Origin: Sapria himalayana
Taxonomy: Eukaryota > Streptophyta > Magnoliopsida > Malpighiales > Rafflesiaceae
Direction of reading: 5' to 3'
DNA length: 64,000 nucleotides
Assembly (NCBI GenBank): GCA_029783825.1
Contig: JAREIK010002450.1
Location: forward strand, 2,408,039 to 2,472,038
Of this stretch, positions 34,601 through 44,899 are shown piece by piece. The notes under the pieces were generated by a model. It was not told the origin of the DNA. It was given only the letters and a program-made list of their open reading frames with translations, and made no database searches. The translations under genes and the position numbers were made by a program. Within the stretch, counting starts at the first letter, position 1. Each line of letters starts with the position of its first letter.

Positions 34601-35345
34601 ATATATTCATTAAAGATCTTGCCAAATGCCCTGTAGAAACCATAGAGATATTTTCCATATATTGTATTAATGGTTATAAATTTCCTACAGAATCACATGG
34701 TTCTATGAGGTCAACATAAAATAGTAGAGTTTGTATAAGGGCCACAAATTACATCTAGTGAGAGTGATTATTATGTTAGTGTAATATAGATTTTGCAGCA
34801 AGAATACCCATGAATACTAATTAAATAAATTATAATTTTCAAGTACAATTGGTTTGAACCTTATATTAATGTTAGGATGAAAGTTCATAAACAATATTTT
34901 TTGGTTGATGGTAATCATAAGCGAAAGATAAACAAGGATGGATCATTTATACTTGCTATGCAAGCTTCACAAGTATATTATTTACCAAAAATAGCTTGAG
35001 AAAAGACAAGTCTAATTGATTGACAGTATGCAAAATCAAAGCCAAGCTTCTTATAAATATTTCTATAGTTATTGACAAAATAGTAACTACTAATTATTGT
35101 ATCCTGAAGATGAGTTAGTTAATCAAATGCCCTTGGATGAAAAACCCATTGATGCACAATGAAGCATTGATGAATTTAGTTTATTATTGAATGATGATGA
35201 TGGAGAACATATTGAATCAACTAAAGATGATAATGAATGCTTAGAGGAACCAATTCTTGAGTCAAAAATAAAAGAGACGGATGAAAAATAAATTAAATAT
35301 GAAGATTTTGAATCAAGTGATATTGATACAAAGACAATTAATTGA
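31666..35345 (+). pseudogene. TNP2-type CACTA transposase, broken (CACTA-3)
   Basis: An acceptor-like CTTTTTCAG precedes the ATG at 31666, which reads MSVGHGWMCTRLNVGNIINK, the transposase-associated N-terminal domain. Then come LVEKIDYYNNNCMTY and LTSCKFCNSHHF (zinc-like Cys pair) near 32310-32400. The TNP2 core lies at about 32560-33120: HFIHVLPSFALKSHNEI, FPLWICMKDTYLF, IIDPGPNNLKNKINVFLQPL and FLPFDYLFKHNKNFF. The C-terminal half has FGMKSHDWHLFMQH, VEDMEKLEGAIP, FFNLMEHLLIHL, WMYPFERL and GSICNAYLVEKVYNFC (33590-34110). A DUF4216-like end follows near 34750-34990 (CIRATNYI, WFEPYINVRMKVHK, FILAMQASQVYYLP). The order matches intact relatives, but more than twenty stops and shifts make it a pseudogene. 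Confidence 0.94.
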
Positions 35346-36010
35346 CTTATATTTCTTTTTTATTATATCGTGTTATGGTTCATATTATTAATGATTAAAG
35401 GTTATATTTGATATTTATGGATATGCTAGTTGTTCCTACAATATTTATTGGGTGTTTATCTAATTGTTTTTGTTACAATATTTGTCCATTTTATGTTATG
35501 TTTTTTCTAACAATTGACTTGAATGTGTAATAATGCTATTTTTTTTTTGTTAATTTGCTCCTTTCTATGAATAATTTTTTCAATAGCTTACTTGAAATGA
35601 TAAATTGCCAAAGCACCAACATGAGAAAGTCGCTTACAAAGGAATCCCATGACCTTAAGAGACAGAGGACTATACAATCATTTTCACCATCTCTAATTGG
35701 TTCTACACGTATGTAGATATCAACATCAGTTTTACCTTCAGTTGCACCTAATATAAATTTGATACTAATATCTCGAGCTTCTACTACAGTAGCACCTTCT
35801 ACTTTTCTATATTTAGGTTTACATCCCGTAGCTACACCTCCATGTACAAATTCATTAACAATAACTTCCACTTCAAATTCATAGTCTACAACTCCTTCAC
35901 TAGTACATTTTATGCCTATATCAATGTTTATGATATCAGAACATCGATTATGTGTATACCAATATAATAATTTGTAAGAAACTCACATTATGATTATTCC
36001 CTTTTATTTA
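35346..36010. other. Spacer between the two CACTA-3 genes, with an unassigned minus-strand frame
   Basis: The minus-strand frame 35871-35536 (111 codons) is not low-complexity (for example GCKPKYRKVEGATVVEARDI). It matches no family I recognise. The same DNA on the plus strand gives a Ser/Thr/Pro-rich stretch (RASTTVAPSTFLYLG), a composition that CACTA second genes can have. I therefore do not call a gene on either strand. Confidence 0.4.
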
Positions 36011-36609
36011 GAGGTTTCAATTGGGTTGGGTGGCCCTAGCATGACCTAAGGCAATGACATGTTTCAATCATGCTAGGCATGACATAGGTGAGTTCAAAGC
36101 CATGCTTGGATGTGTTGTGGCCTGTGTGCTAGCCAACAGCAAGTCTTGGGTCATGTTGGGCCAAACTTCTAGACATGGGAGGCATTGCATGACACAACTT
36201 GGCATGATGGCCAGTGTTTACTGGTTTTAGCCTAATTGGCCAAATTGGCTAGCATTGTCTTGAACCAAATTAGTTAGTTTGGTTCAAGGCTAGCCTAGTT
36301 GGCCCAGCTATTAACCTAACCCGGGCAAGATTGGGCTCACCCATGCTAGGCTGGAATAAACTAGGCTAGCCTAGCCTGACCTAGAGGTTAGCCAGGAATG
36401 AACCAAGCTAGCTTGGCCTAACCCATACTAGCCTAGAACTAATTAGGCTAGCCTAGCTTGACCTAGGCTAGCTTGAACAAATTTGACATGGCTTGGAATG
36501 ACTTGACATGATCCAACATGATCAGCCAAAAGAATGCCAAAGGACCACCTTGCTAGGCATAGCATGGTGGCTCGACTGGGCATGAAAACAATAGTTCATG
36601 TTGTCACAG
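36011..36609. repeat. GC-rich island R4 inside CACTA-3
   Basis: It starts GAGGTTTCAATTGGGTTGGG, preceded by TTA, and ends near TGTTGTCACAG, a likely decayed TTGACACCTC. The interior is dominated by near-palindromic TAGGCTAGCCTAG, GGCATG and CATGGC motifs and is almost free of CpG. It lies between the two CACTA-3 genes. Confidence 0.65.
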
Positions 36610-36819
36610 TATGATTTATTTGATACCTTTACTTTTATTCTATTTTGCATTCTTGGAATTGTATGAAAAATTTATAGTTAATTTCATTGTTCAAATATTA
36701 TTTCATTGTTCAAATAATGAAAAATTTGTAATTAATTTCATTATTCAAACTTTACAACAATCTTGCTATTTCTTTTTTTTTTTTCATTCATCTTTGTTTA
36801 TGTTCAATCATAGTTAGCA

Positions 36820-38062
36820 GTTTGAACCATCAAGACCATACTCTCGCAAGATTTAAAAAGATTTTTGAAAAAAGATAGATAATGAAAAATCAATTTGAAG
36901 TCTACTTCTAGAGAAACTATTGATTTCTATTATGAGGAATTTATAGTATAAAATTAATCCAATTTATTTTATGCGATAAAAAAATATAAAATTTTATCTT
37001 CTTGTTAAACCTATTTTTAGGAAGTGCTTAACTTATAATATATATATATTCTTGTAAAAATAATATGTTAAAGATGAGGCATTAAATTCACTAATGAAGC
37101 TAGCATGAGAGTTCAAATCAAAAGGTTGGAACCGAGACATGATGTTTAATATAAAGAGAAAAGAAAAGAAACCAGAATTTATGTCTGAAGACCCGTCAGA
37201 GAATTAGAAATAAAAATAGACCACCTCAAAATTCAAAAAAAAATATAATCAAAACTCTAAAAATAGTAAGTCCATCGCCATTGATGATGGATCAGTACCA
37301 TCAACTCACATAAGAGGCACTACTACCTATTATGAGCATTGGAAACAACTTGTAATGTGGGTCATTGTTTTTTTTTATTAAGTAGATTTATACCATATTT
37401 TTGGTTTGTGAATCAGTTATGCTTATTTTCTTTCTGTAATTATCTATATTTCATAATTTAATTGAATTATCTCTACATGTGCATGCCAGAAAACTAGGTC
37501 AATCACCTACTACTCTAGAGTTATTTGTTACACACATACAAAAAATAGTGATGATGAGACTTATATTAACCAAAAGTCTAAATATATTAATGTAAATTAC
37601 TCTATCACTTGAAATATTATGTCTTATCTTTCATTTAGCTGATTGTTACAATTGAAAATGTTTATGATTTTATAAGATATTGTTAAAGCTTATGCAAGAG
37701 CAATTGGCACACAACAATAAAACAATAGATGAAAATAATATGTTTCAAGATGTTATGGCTGAACAAAAAAAGGTGGGTTTATGGGCTTGGATCATAGTCT
37801 ATACAATATTATGACTTTGGCTCTATTACTTCTTCCACATTATCATTTAATATTTCTCAACAAAATGTGGAGGAAATTTAACATCTACAATACAAAATTA
37901 ATGATCAAGATTAATTAATTAAAGATCTATGAAAGATTCTACAACTATTAATAAAGCATTTGGATGATGTCTACAGGTGGACAAATACTAGTACCATACA
38001 ATCATCATTCGAATGATCATGGTAATGAGCATCATACCTCTAGCAATGATCACACATTTGAT
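36820..38062 (+). pseudogene. Ptta/En/Spm-type second gene of CACTA-3, broken
   Basis: Recognisable pieces in order begin with a lysine-rich segment with QNSKNSKSIAIDDGSVPSTH (about 37238-37300), comparable to the SKxNRxK...GS region of the Ptta/Transposase_24 family. After an acceptor-like TGCATGCCAG comes KLGQSPTTLELFVTHIQK (about 37490-37545), the family's most distinctive block. LMQEQLAHNNKTIDENNMF follows, then MGLDHSL/VYGLGS-type sequence, a coiled coil with NISQQNVEEI and a His/Asn/Asp-rich tail (HHSNDHGNEHHTSSNDH). Stops and frame changes separate them. In studied systems this second gene's product binds the subterminal repeats and assists the transposase. Confidence 0.78.
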
Positions 38063-38289
38063 GATGTTATTCAGCTACTTTATTTAAAACTTTATAAATA
38101 TTTATATATTTTGTTTAATTCATTTGACCTATTCAAAATTATGTTCTTTTTTTTGTTATTGTGATATGTTAGTGTTTTATTATTAGACAGTGTTTATATT
38201 TGAATTTTCTTTTATGAGAATCATACAATGTATTTTAATTAGTTTTTAAGAGTCAAATTATAGTAGTAAAATTTATAAATATATTTTTA

Positions 38290-38788
38290 TAATTTTATAT
38301 AATTTATCAGTAGAATACCTAAAAAACTAGTAAATATTATATATAAATTACCAATGGATTACCTATAAAATCACCAAGTAAATATCAATGATGAACTTCC
38401 ATAAATAACTAACTGACAATTTACAAATGAAATACTTATAAAAGTAGTAGTCAATTACTGATGGATTACCTATTAACCCACCATCAATGTACTTATGGAA
38501 TTTCCATCAAAATATTACCAATATATTACCTTTAAATTTTTTTTTTGTATTTCATCTTGTCTCTATAGATTTCTAACAACTTTACCTACAACTTTTTGAT
38601 AATTTACGGATGGAATTGCTATAGATAATTTACCTACGAATTGATATTCCATCGGTAATTTATTTACTAACACCATTACATTTGACGATCTTTATTTGTT
38701 GGTATTTCATAGGTAAAACAAATTATTAATGAATTGTTTAAATTACCTATGGAATCATCCATAGGTGAATTGCCAATTTCTTAAAGTG
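38290..38788. repeat. 3' subterminal repeats and terminus of CACTA-3
   Basis: Repeated TTACCAATGGA, TTACCTATAAA, ATTCCATCGGTAA and CATAGGTAA motifs in both orientations, closing with GCCAATTTCTTAAAGTG. They share wording with 29160-29700. Confidence 0.82.
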
Positions 38789-39655
38789 ACACACACACAC
38801 ACACACACATAATCTAAAAAAGATATTAGGCTTCCAATTAAATTATATTGAGGAATAATTTACTTTAATTATAATTCATACTACTATAAAATTATAATTA
38901 CACCCCACCACTTATTCAAAATTATTTATACCTTTTGTTATTAAATACTTAATAGACTTTTAATGTTAAGATTATAGATACTAATTGATTAAATTAAATT
39001 ATTGACAATCTAATTAAATCAATTTCTAATTATTTTCTCAAGTCATACCACTTGACTTATTTGAAATGTTGAATCAAAATTCACCTACAGAAATCAGTAA
39101 AATTAAAACTTAGAAGCTTCCTCAAGGGGCATCATTAATCCTTCTAATAAGACAAGAATTTCATCAATAATCAATATTCACCATACACTTAATAAAGGTA
39201 AATTATTCATAGAATTCTAGATCACACTCAATATGAATGAAAATAATTATTAACAATAATATTTATAATAACAATACAGTATTATATTTTACATGTCAAT
39301 ATAAAATAATCACACCATGATAATCCCATTCAATATATACAAATAAACTAGCACTAGAACTTAGAATTTCATCATCCTCTATAGTCGAGATATAACTACT
39401 AAAATCTTGTGTTACAACCTTATCGATAGATTATATAGTTTTATCAAGATTATACAAAATAACAAACTTATCATTTACAAGAACTAATGGTTTAATATTT
39501 TATACATAAAGTAACCACTAAACACCAAATCATCTATTATACAGAATAAAGGACACATACATTTCTATAAATTCAGCACATTGCAAATTCTTTCATTAAA
39601 ATAAGAAAATGATATATACTAATTAAATGAAAAAAAAACCAAAGATAGCTTTTAG
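38789..39655. other. AC microsatellite followed by AT-rich spacer
   Basis: (AC)n occupies 38789-38809, directly at the CACTA-3 right end. The remainder to the second GAA-type array is AT-rich with no gene seen. Confidence 0.7.
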
Positions 39656-41670
39656 TTTAAATAGTTCTAATAAATGGGAAAAAAAGAAGAAAAAGAATTA
39701 TGTTAACAATGTTCAAATAGAAGATGAAGAACAAGGATAATAAGAAGAAAAAGAATGTAAAGTAGAAGAATAATAAGAAGAATAAAAAAAGTATAAAGAA
39801 GAATAATAAGTCGAAGAAGTACAAGAATAACATCAAGAAGAACAAAAAGAAAAAGAAAAAGTAAAAGAATGAGAAAAAGAAGAAGTAGAATAATAAGAAT
39901 ACAAAATAAAAAAAAGAGAATAAAAAATTGAAGAAGATAGAAAAATAAGAAGAAAAAAAAATAGAAAGAAAAATTAAAAGACTAAGAAGAAGAATAATAA
40001 CAAGAAGTAAAAGAAGAAGATGATAAAAATAATATTGACAAAAAAAGAATAAGATGAACAAGAAAATGAAGAATGAGAAGATTAAGAATATTAAAAAGAA
40101 TAAGATGAAGAAGGGAAATATAAAAAATATTCAAAGAAGAAGAACTTGATGAAAAATAAGAAGAAGAAAAAAAAATAAAGAAATCATATAAAAAAATTTG
40201 AAGAAGAAGAAAAAGTAGATGAAGAAGAAGTACAAGATGAAGAAGAAAAAAGAGAAAAAATTAAAAGAAAATGTTGAAGATAAATAATCCAAAGAAAACA
40301 AAGATGAAGAAAAGGTAAATGAAGAAGTTAAAGATGAAAAAAAGCATAAAAGGAAGAAAATGAAGAGAGAAAAAATAAGCTTATGATAATAATGACCAAG
40401 AAGAAGAAAAAGATAAAAAAGAAGAAGAAAAATATACAGAATAAGTATAAGAAGAAACTAATTAAGATGAAGATGAAAACAAAACTTGAATAATTGAATT
40501 AAGAAGAAGCTGAATATGATGAAGATAAAGAAAAACATGAATAATAATATTAATAAGAATATGATGAAAAATAAAAATATTAAGAAGGCAGAGAATAAGA
40601 AGAAGAGAAAAAATAAGACAAAAAAAAGATTATAAAGAAACATGATGACAAAATGAAGAAGAAGAAAAAAATAAATATAAATATAAAAAAGAAAAAGAAA
40701 AAGGAGGAGAAGAGTAAAAATAAGAATAAGAAGAATAAGAATAAGACGAATAAGAATAAAAAAAAAAGAAAAAAGAAAAATAAGAGTAAGATAAAGAAGA
40801 AGGAAAATATTAATAAGGAAAAGAAGAAGAGAAAAATATTATTGAAGAAAAAGTTATAATAATAATAATATGAAAAAAGAAGCATAATTTGAAGAAGAAG
40901 AAGAATAACAGGAAAAAAATAGACTTAGATGATAAAAAGGTGATTATGATGAAGAAGAAGAAGAGCATAGGGTACAAGAAGAAGATAAAAAAGAATAAGA
41001 AAAACAAGAAGAAAGTGAATAATAAAAAGATAAAAAAGAAGAAAAAGAAGAAATTAAAGAACAAAAAAAGGAAGAAGATAATCATTAAGATAAAGAAGAA
41101 GAGAAATAACAAGAAGACATAAAATAAGAAGAAAAAGAAGATGAATAGGAAAAACAAAAATTAGACACAACTATGAGCAAGAAGAAAATCAAGAAGAAAA
41201 TAAAGAAGAAAAACTATAAGAAGAAGGAGAAAAAGTTAAATATTAAGAATGAGAAGAAGAACATGATGATAAACACAAATAAAAATACAAATAAGAGGGA
41301 GAAGAAGAAGAAGAATAATAATAATAGAAAAAAGTTGAAGAGAAAGAACAAAAAGATGATATTGCTCAAGATCATCAACAAAAAGAAGAGGAAGAATAAG
41401 AAGAACATGATTAACAATAAAAATAAAAAGAAAATGACAAAAAATAATAAAGTGAAAATGAAGATGAAGAAGGAGAAGAAGAATAATAAGTGAAATAAAG
41501 AAAAAAAATATAAAGAAGAAGAAGAAGAAAAAGAAAAAGAAAAAGAAGAAGAAGAAGAAGAAGAAGAAGATGTATAATAATAAAAATAATAAAAATAAGA
41601 AGATGAATAAGAAGAAAAAGAAGATAAAAAAAAGAAAATAAATAAGATGAATAAGAAAGTAAAGAAGAAG

Positions 41671-41701
<31 letters not shown>

Positions 41702-43530
41702 TAAATAATAAGAATAAGAATACAAATAAGTAAAAGAACAATAAGATAATGATGAAGAAGATGAAGAAGAATAAAATGAAAAAGAAGAATAAAAATAAGA
41801 AAAAGAAGGAGAAGAAAAATAAAAAAGAGGGGGAGAAGAAGAAGATGAAGAAGGCAAAGAAGTTAAAGAAAATAAGATAAAGAAGAATAAGAAGAAGTAT
41901 AAAAAGAAGAAGTTGAAGAAGAAGAAGAAAATGATGAGAAAAAGAAAAGGAGGAAGAATGAGGAAACATAGTTGAAGCAAAATAAGTAGAAGAAGAATCA
42001 TAGGAATAACAATAATATAACGAAGAAGGAGAGAAAGTTAAAGAGGAATAATAAGAAGAACGAGAGAAAGCTGAATAGGAATAAGAATAAAAATATAAAG
42101 AAGAAGAAGATGATAATGATGAACAAAATATAAGAAAAAGAAAAAGAAAAAGAGGATGAAAAAAAAATTATAAGAATATGAAGATGAACAAAATAAAAAA
42201 TAGAATACAAAGAGTAAAAAGTCAATTATGAAGAGGAAGTAGACAATGATGAATGTAAAGAAGAAGAATTAGTAGAAAAAGAAGGTGATTAAGATGACCA
42301 TGTAGAAGAAAAATAAGAATAAAAATGTGAAGAAGAAAAAGAAAAAGAAGAATATGAAGAAAATGATAAAAAGGAAATTAATACAAAGAAGATGATGATG
42401 ATAAATATGAAAAAAATAATAAGAAAAATAAGATGAAGAATATGACTATACAATAAGAATAAGAAGAAGAATATGAAGAATAAATAAAATGAAGAATTAA
42501 ATGAAGAAAAATAAGAATAAGAAGAAGAAAAAAAATAATGTGAAGAAGAAGACAAAGAAAAGGAGGTAGAAGAAATATAAGTAAAAGAAGATGATGATGA
42601 ACATGGTAATGAAGAAAAAATCAAATAAGAAGATAAAGAAGAATAAATAAAGAATAAGAAGAAGAAGAAGACAAAGAAGAATAAAAAGAATATGAAGTAG
42701 AATAAAAATTATATGAAGAAAAAAATAATAGAAGAAGAGTGAAACACGATAATGAAGAAGAATAATAATAATAATATGGAGAAGAAGTATAAGAAAAAAA
42801 TAAATAAGAAATGAAAATAAAAATAAGAAAAACAAGAATAAGAAAATGAAAAGGATGATGAACTAACAAGAAGAAGATGAAGTTGAATGATAATGATGAG
42901 AAGAAGAAGAAGAAACAAACAAGATTAAGAATAACAATAAGAAGAAGGTGAATTAGAAGAAGAAATAAGAAGAACAAAATATAGAATTCATGATGATTAA
43001 GAGGAAGAAAAAAAATAAAATAGGGGGACTAAAAGAATAATGAGAAGAATAAGATGAATATGAAAAAAAAATGAAGTAAACATGGAAGAAAAACCAAGAC
43101 AAGAAGTAGAAAAATACGAATACATAATGGAAGAAAAAGATGATGATGATTATCATAAAAGAAGATGAAGAAAGGGAGAAGAAGAAGAAGAAGAATGAGT
43201 ATAAGAGGAAGAAGTTGAAGAGTAGGAAGAAGAAAATAATACGAAAAAGATAATGATGATTTTGATCAATAATAACAACAAGAAGAAGAACACAAAAAAT
43301 ATGATGATGATGATCAACAATGAGAAGAAAAAAAAAATAAACAAAAGAAAAAAAATAAGGAGGATGAGGAGAATATAAAGAAGGAGGATGAGAATGAGCA
43401 AAAGTAGAATAAAATAATAAGAAGAAGAAGAAGGAATAGAAGAAAAAGAAGAAATAGAGAATGATAATGAGAAGGATAAGGAGAATAGTGGGGAGAAGGA
43501 GGAAAAAGAAGAAGAAAAAAAAACGTATAG
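39656..43530 (+). repeat. GAA-type purine array 2
   Basis: About 3.9 kb with the purines on the plus strand, as in array 1. Units are mixed GAA, AAAG, AATAAG, (AAT)n (41671-41698) and GATGAT, with few C or T. The frames of 100-250 codons on the minus strand are Phe/Leu/Ser/Tyr homopolymer-like and are products of TTC/TTA repeats, not genes. The array passes into GAGAGAGAAAG motifs at 43531-43565 just before LINE coding sequence. Confidence 0.97.
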
Positions 43531-43620
43531 AGAGAGAAAGTGCCAATTATAGAGAGAGAAAGTACAAATTCTAGAGAAAAAAACTCTATTTTTGTAAAAA
43601 AAACCATAATCAAGCTCAAA

Positions 43621-44470
43621 ATGGAGCAAAATGACTTCTTAATACTTAAGAAGTCATTTTCATCAATCCTCAAAGAGCCCGTGCCTATCTCTCCAATGTT
43701 CGGAAACAAAAAAGCACATCTGGCCATTTTCTTCTCCTTGGCCAAGCTCGAAAAAATGGCCGAACCTTTCAAGTTAACTCTTATTGAAATATTTTCCCAT
43801 GAAAGGCCACGCATAGATGATATACGGGATTTCCTAACCTCACTAAAGCTAAAAGGAATTGCAAATATTGGATTCTTCGACTCCAAACATATTTTTTACA
43901 ACTCATTGTAGAAGACAACCTCTATAGGTTATGGCTTCGAAGTCAATGATATATCAATGGCTATCCTATGCGAATGCTTAAAGGACGAAGGTCTTCACTC
44001 CTCTGGAAGAAACTCCTATCACCCCGGTATGGTTTTCTCTTCCCAATCTTTCACTACCCTTCTTTAACAAAGTCGCACTTTACTCTATTGCTATGTGAGT
44101 AGGAAAGCCTATGCTGAGTGATGATGCTACTACCTCCATGACCAGACCACAAGGTGCCCTGATGTGTATCAAAACCAATCTCTTGTCACTGCCCCCACAA
44201 AAAATATGGATTGGCAGTGACGAGGGTAATAAGTTTTGGCAACCCATTGTACCCAAGAACCTCTCTAGCTACTGTATGAAATGCAGAAGAATGGAGCATG
44301 GGCTTGAATAGTGTAGAATGGCCATGGGCAGTAAGGTTGAGGGAAAAGGCACAGAGGAATGGGGTAAGGTAAAGGGCATACATAAATGGGTGAGAAGGGA
44401 GCACAAGGGGAAGCTCCTTCACATGGAGGAGCCCCCAAGTGGAGAATTGATACAAAATGGAGGTCTATGA
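43621..44470 (+). pseudogene. LINE ORF1 relic (DUF4283-like plus zinc knuckle)
   Basis: The ATG at 43621 opens MEQNDFLILKKSFSSILKE. Then come KKAHLAIFFSLAKLEKMAEP and FKLTLIEIFSHERPRIDDI, then FLTSLKLKGIANIGFFDSKH, the DUF4283 pattern of plant L1-type ORF1 proteins. The frame stops at 43909. Similar sequence continues in other frames, with MTRPQGALMCIKTNLLSLPP, KIWIGSDEGNKFWQPIV and a CCHC knuckle at 44273-44314 (CMKCRRMEH, three residues, a TAG, then Cys). An in-frame tail runs to TGA at 44468. ORF1 proteins bind LINE RNA. No endonuclease or RT follows, so only the 5' part of the element is here. Confidence 0.86.
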
Positions 44471-44899
44471 TTGTTGTATTTAATTATGCATAATGGATAC
44501 TAAATGGATGAACTTTTTGTTTGGATTTTAATAGTGGTTCGAATATTGATGAATATTATATTTGTGTATAATTAAAATAAAAATTTTATTATTGGTAGGT
44601 TTGTGCATACAATTATGGTTGTTGATTGTAGATAAGCCATAAAACATACTCATGAAGAATGATAGGAAAGAAGTCATAGCCATTCCGATCATGATGTGTG
44701 AGACAAACATATAAGTTAAAACCTAATGTCGAGGTATGTTAATCATGCGAGTATGACTTTTACAATGCCAGAAGTATAAATATTTTTATAAGTAAATTCA
44801 TCATGCATATATTAGAAGAATTGATACTTAATTGATGTGAGTATTTTATAGTTTTAAGGATTTTGAATTTAATCTAAGTGTCACATGTCATTATAGTAA
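44471..44899. other. AT-rich spacer, nothing recognised
   Basis: There is no polyA, no LINE RT and no clear repeat boundary. It may be decayed sequence or the start of the next X copy. Confidence 0.5.

Larger units (their letters stand above)
29139..38788 (+). mobile_element. Near-complete CACTA (En/Spm) transposon, inactive (CACTA-3)
   Basis: Two genes typical of plant CACTA elements lie in order on the plus strand: a TNP2-type transposase (31666-35345) and a Ptta-type second gene (36820-38062). They are bracketed by subterminal regions sharing TTACCAATGGA and CCTATGGAA motifs in both orientations. The right end ...GCCAATTTCTTAAAGTG (38788) reads CACTTTAAGAAATTGGC on the other strand. The best left end is CACTTCAAATATAT at 29139. 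The possible 3-bp duplication (ATA/ACA) is imperfect, so the left boundary is tentative. The length of 9.65 kb includes GC-rich islands R3 and R4. Both genes are riddled with stops. Confidence 0.82.

Noticed and set aside
41214..43546. Several 100-250-codon hydrophobic minus-strand frames that could look like membrane proteins
   Set aside because: These are the same repeat artefact in GAA-type array 2. Hydrophobicity follows from TTC, TTT and TTA codons.
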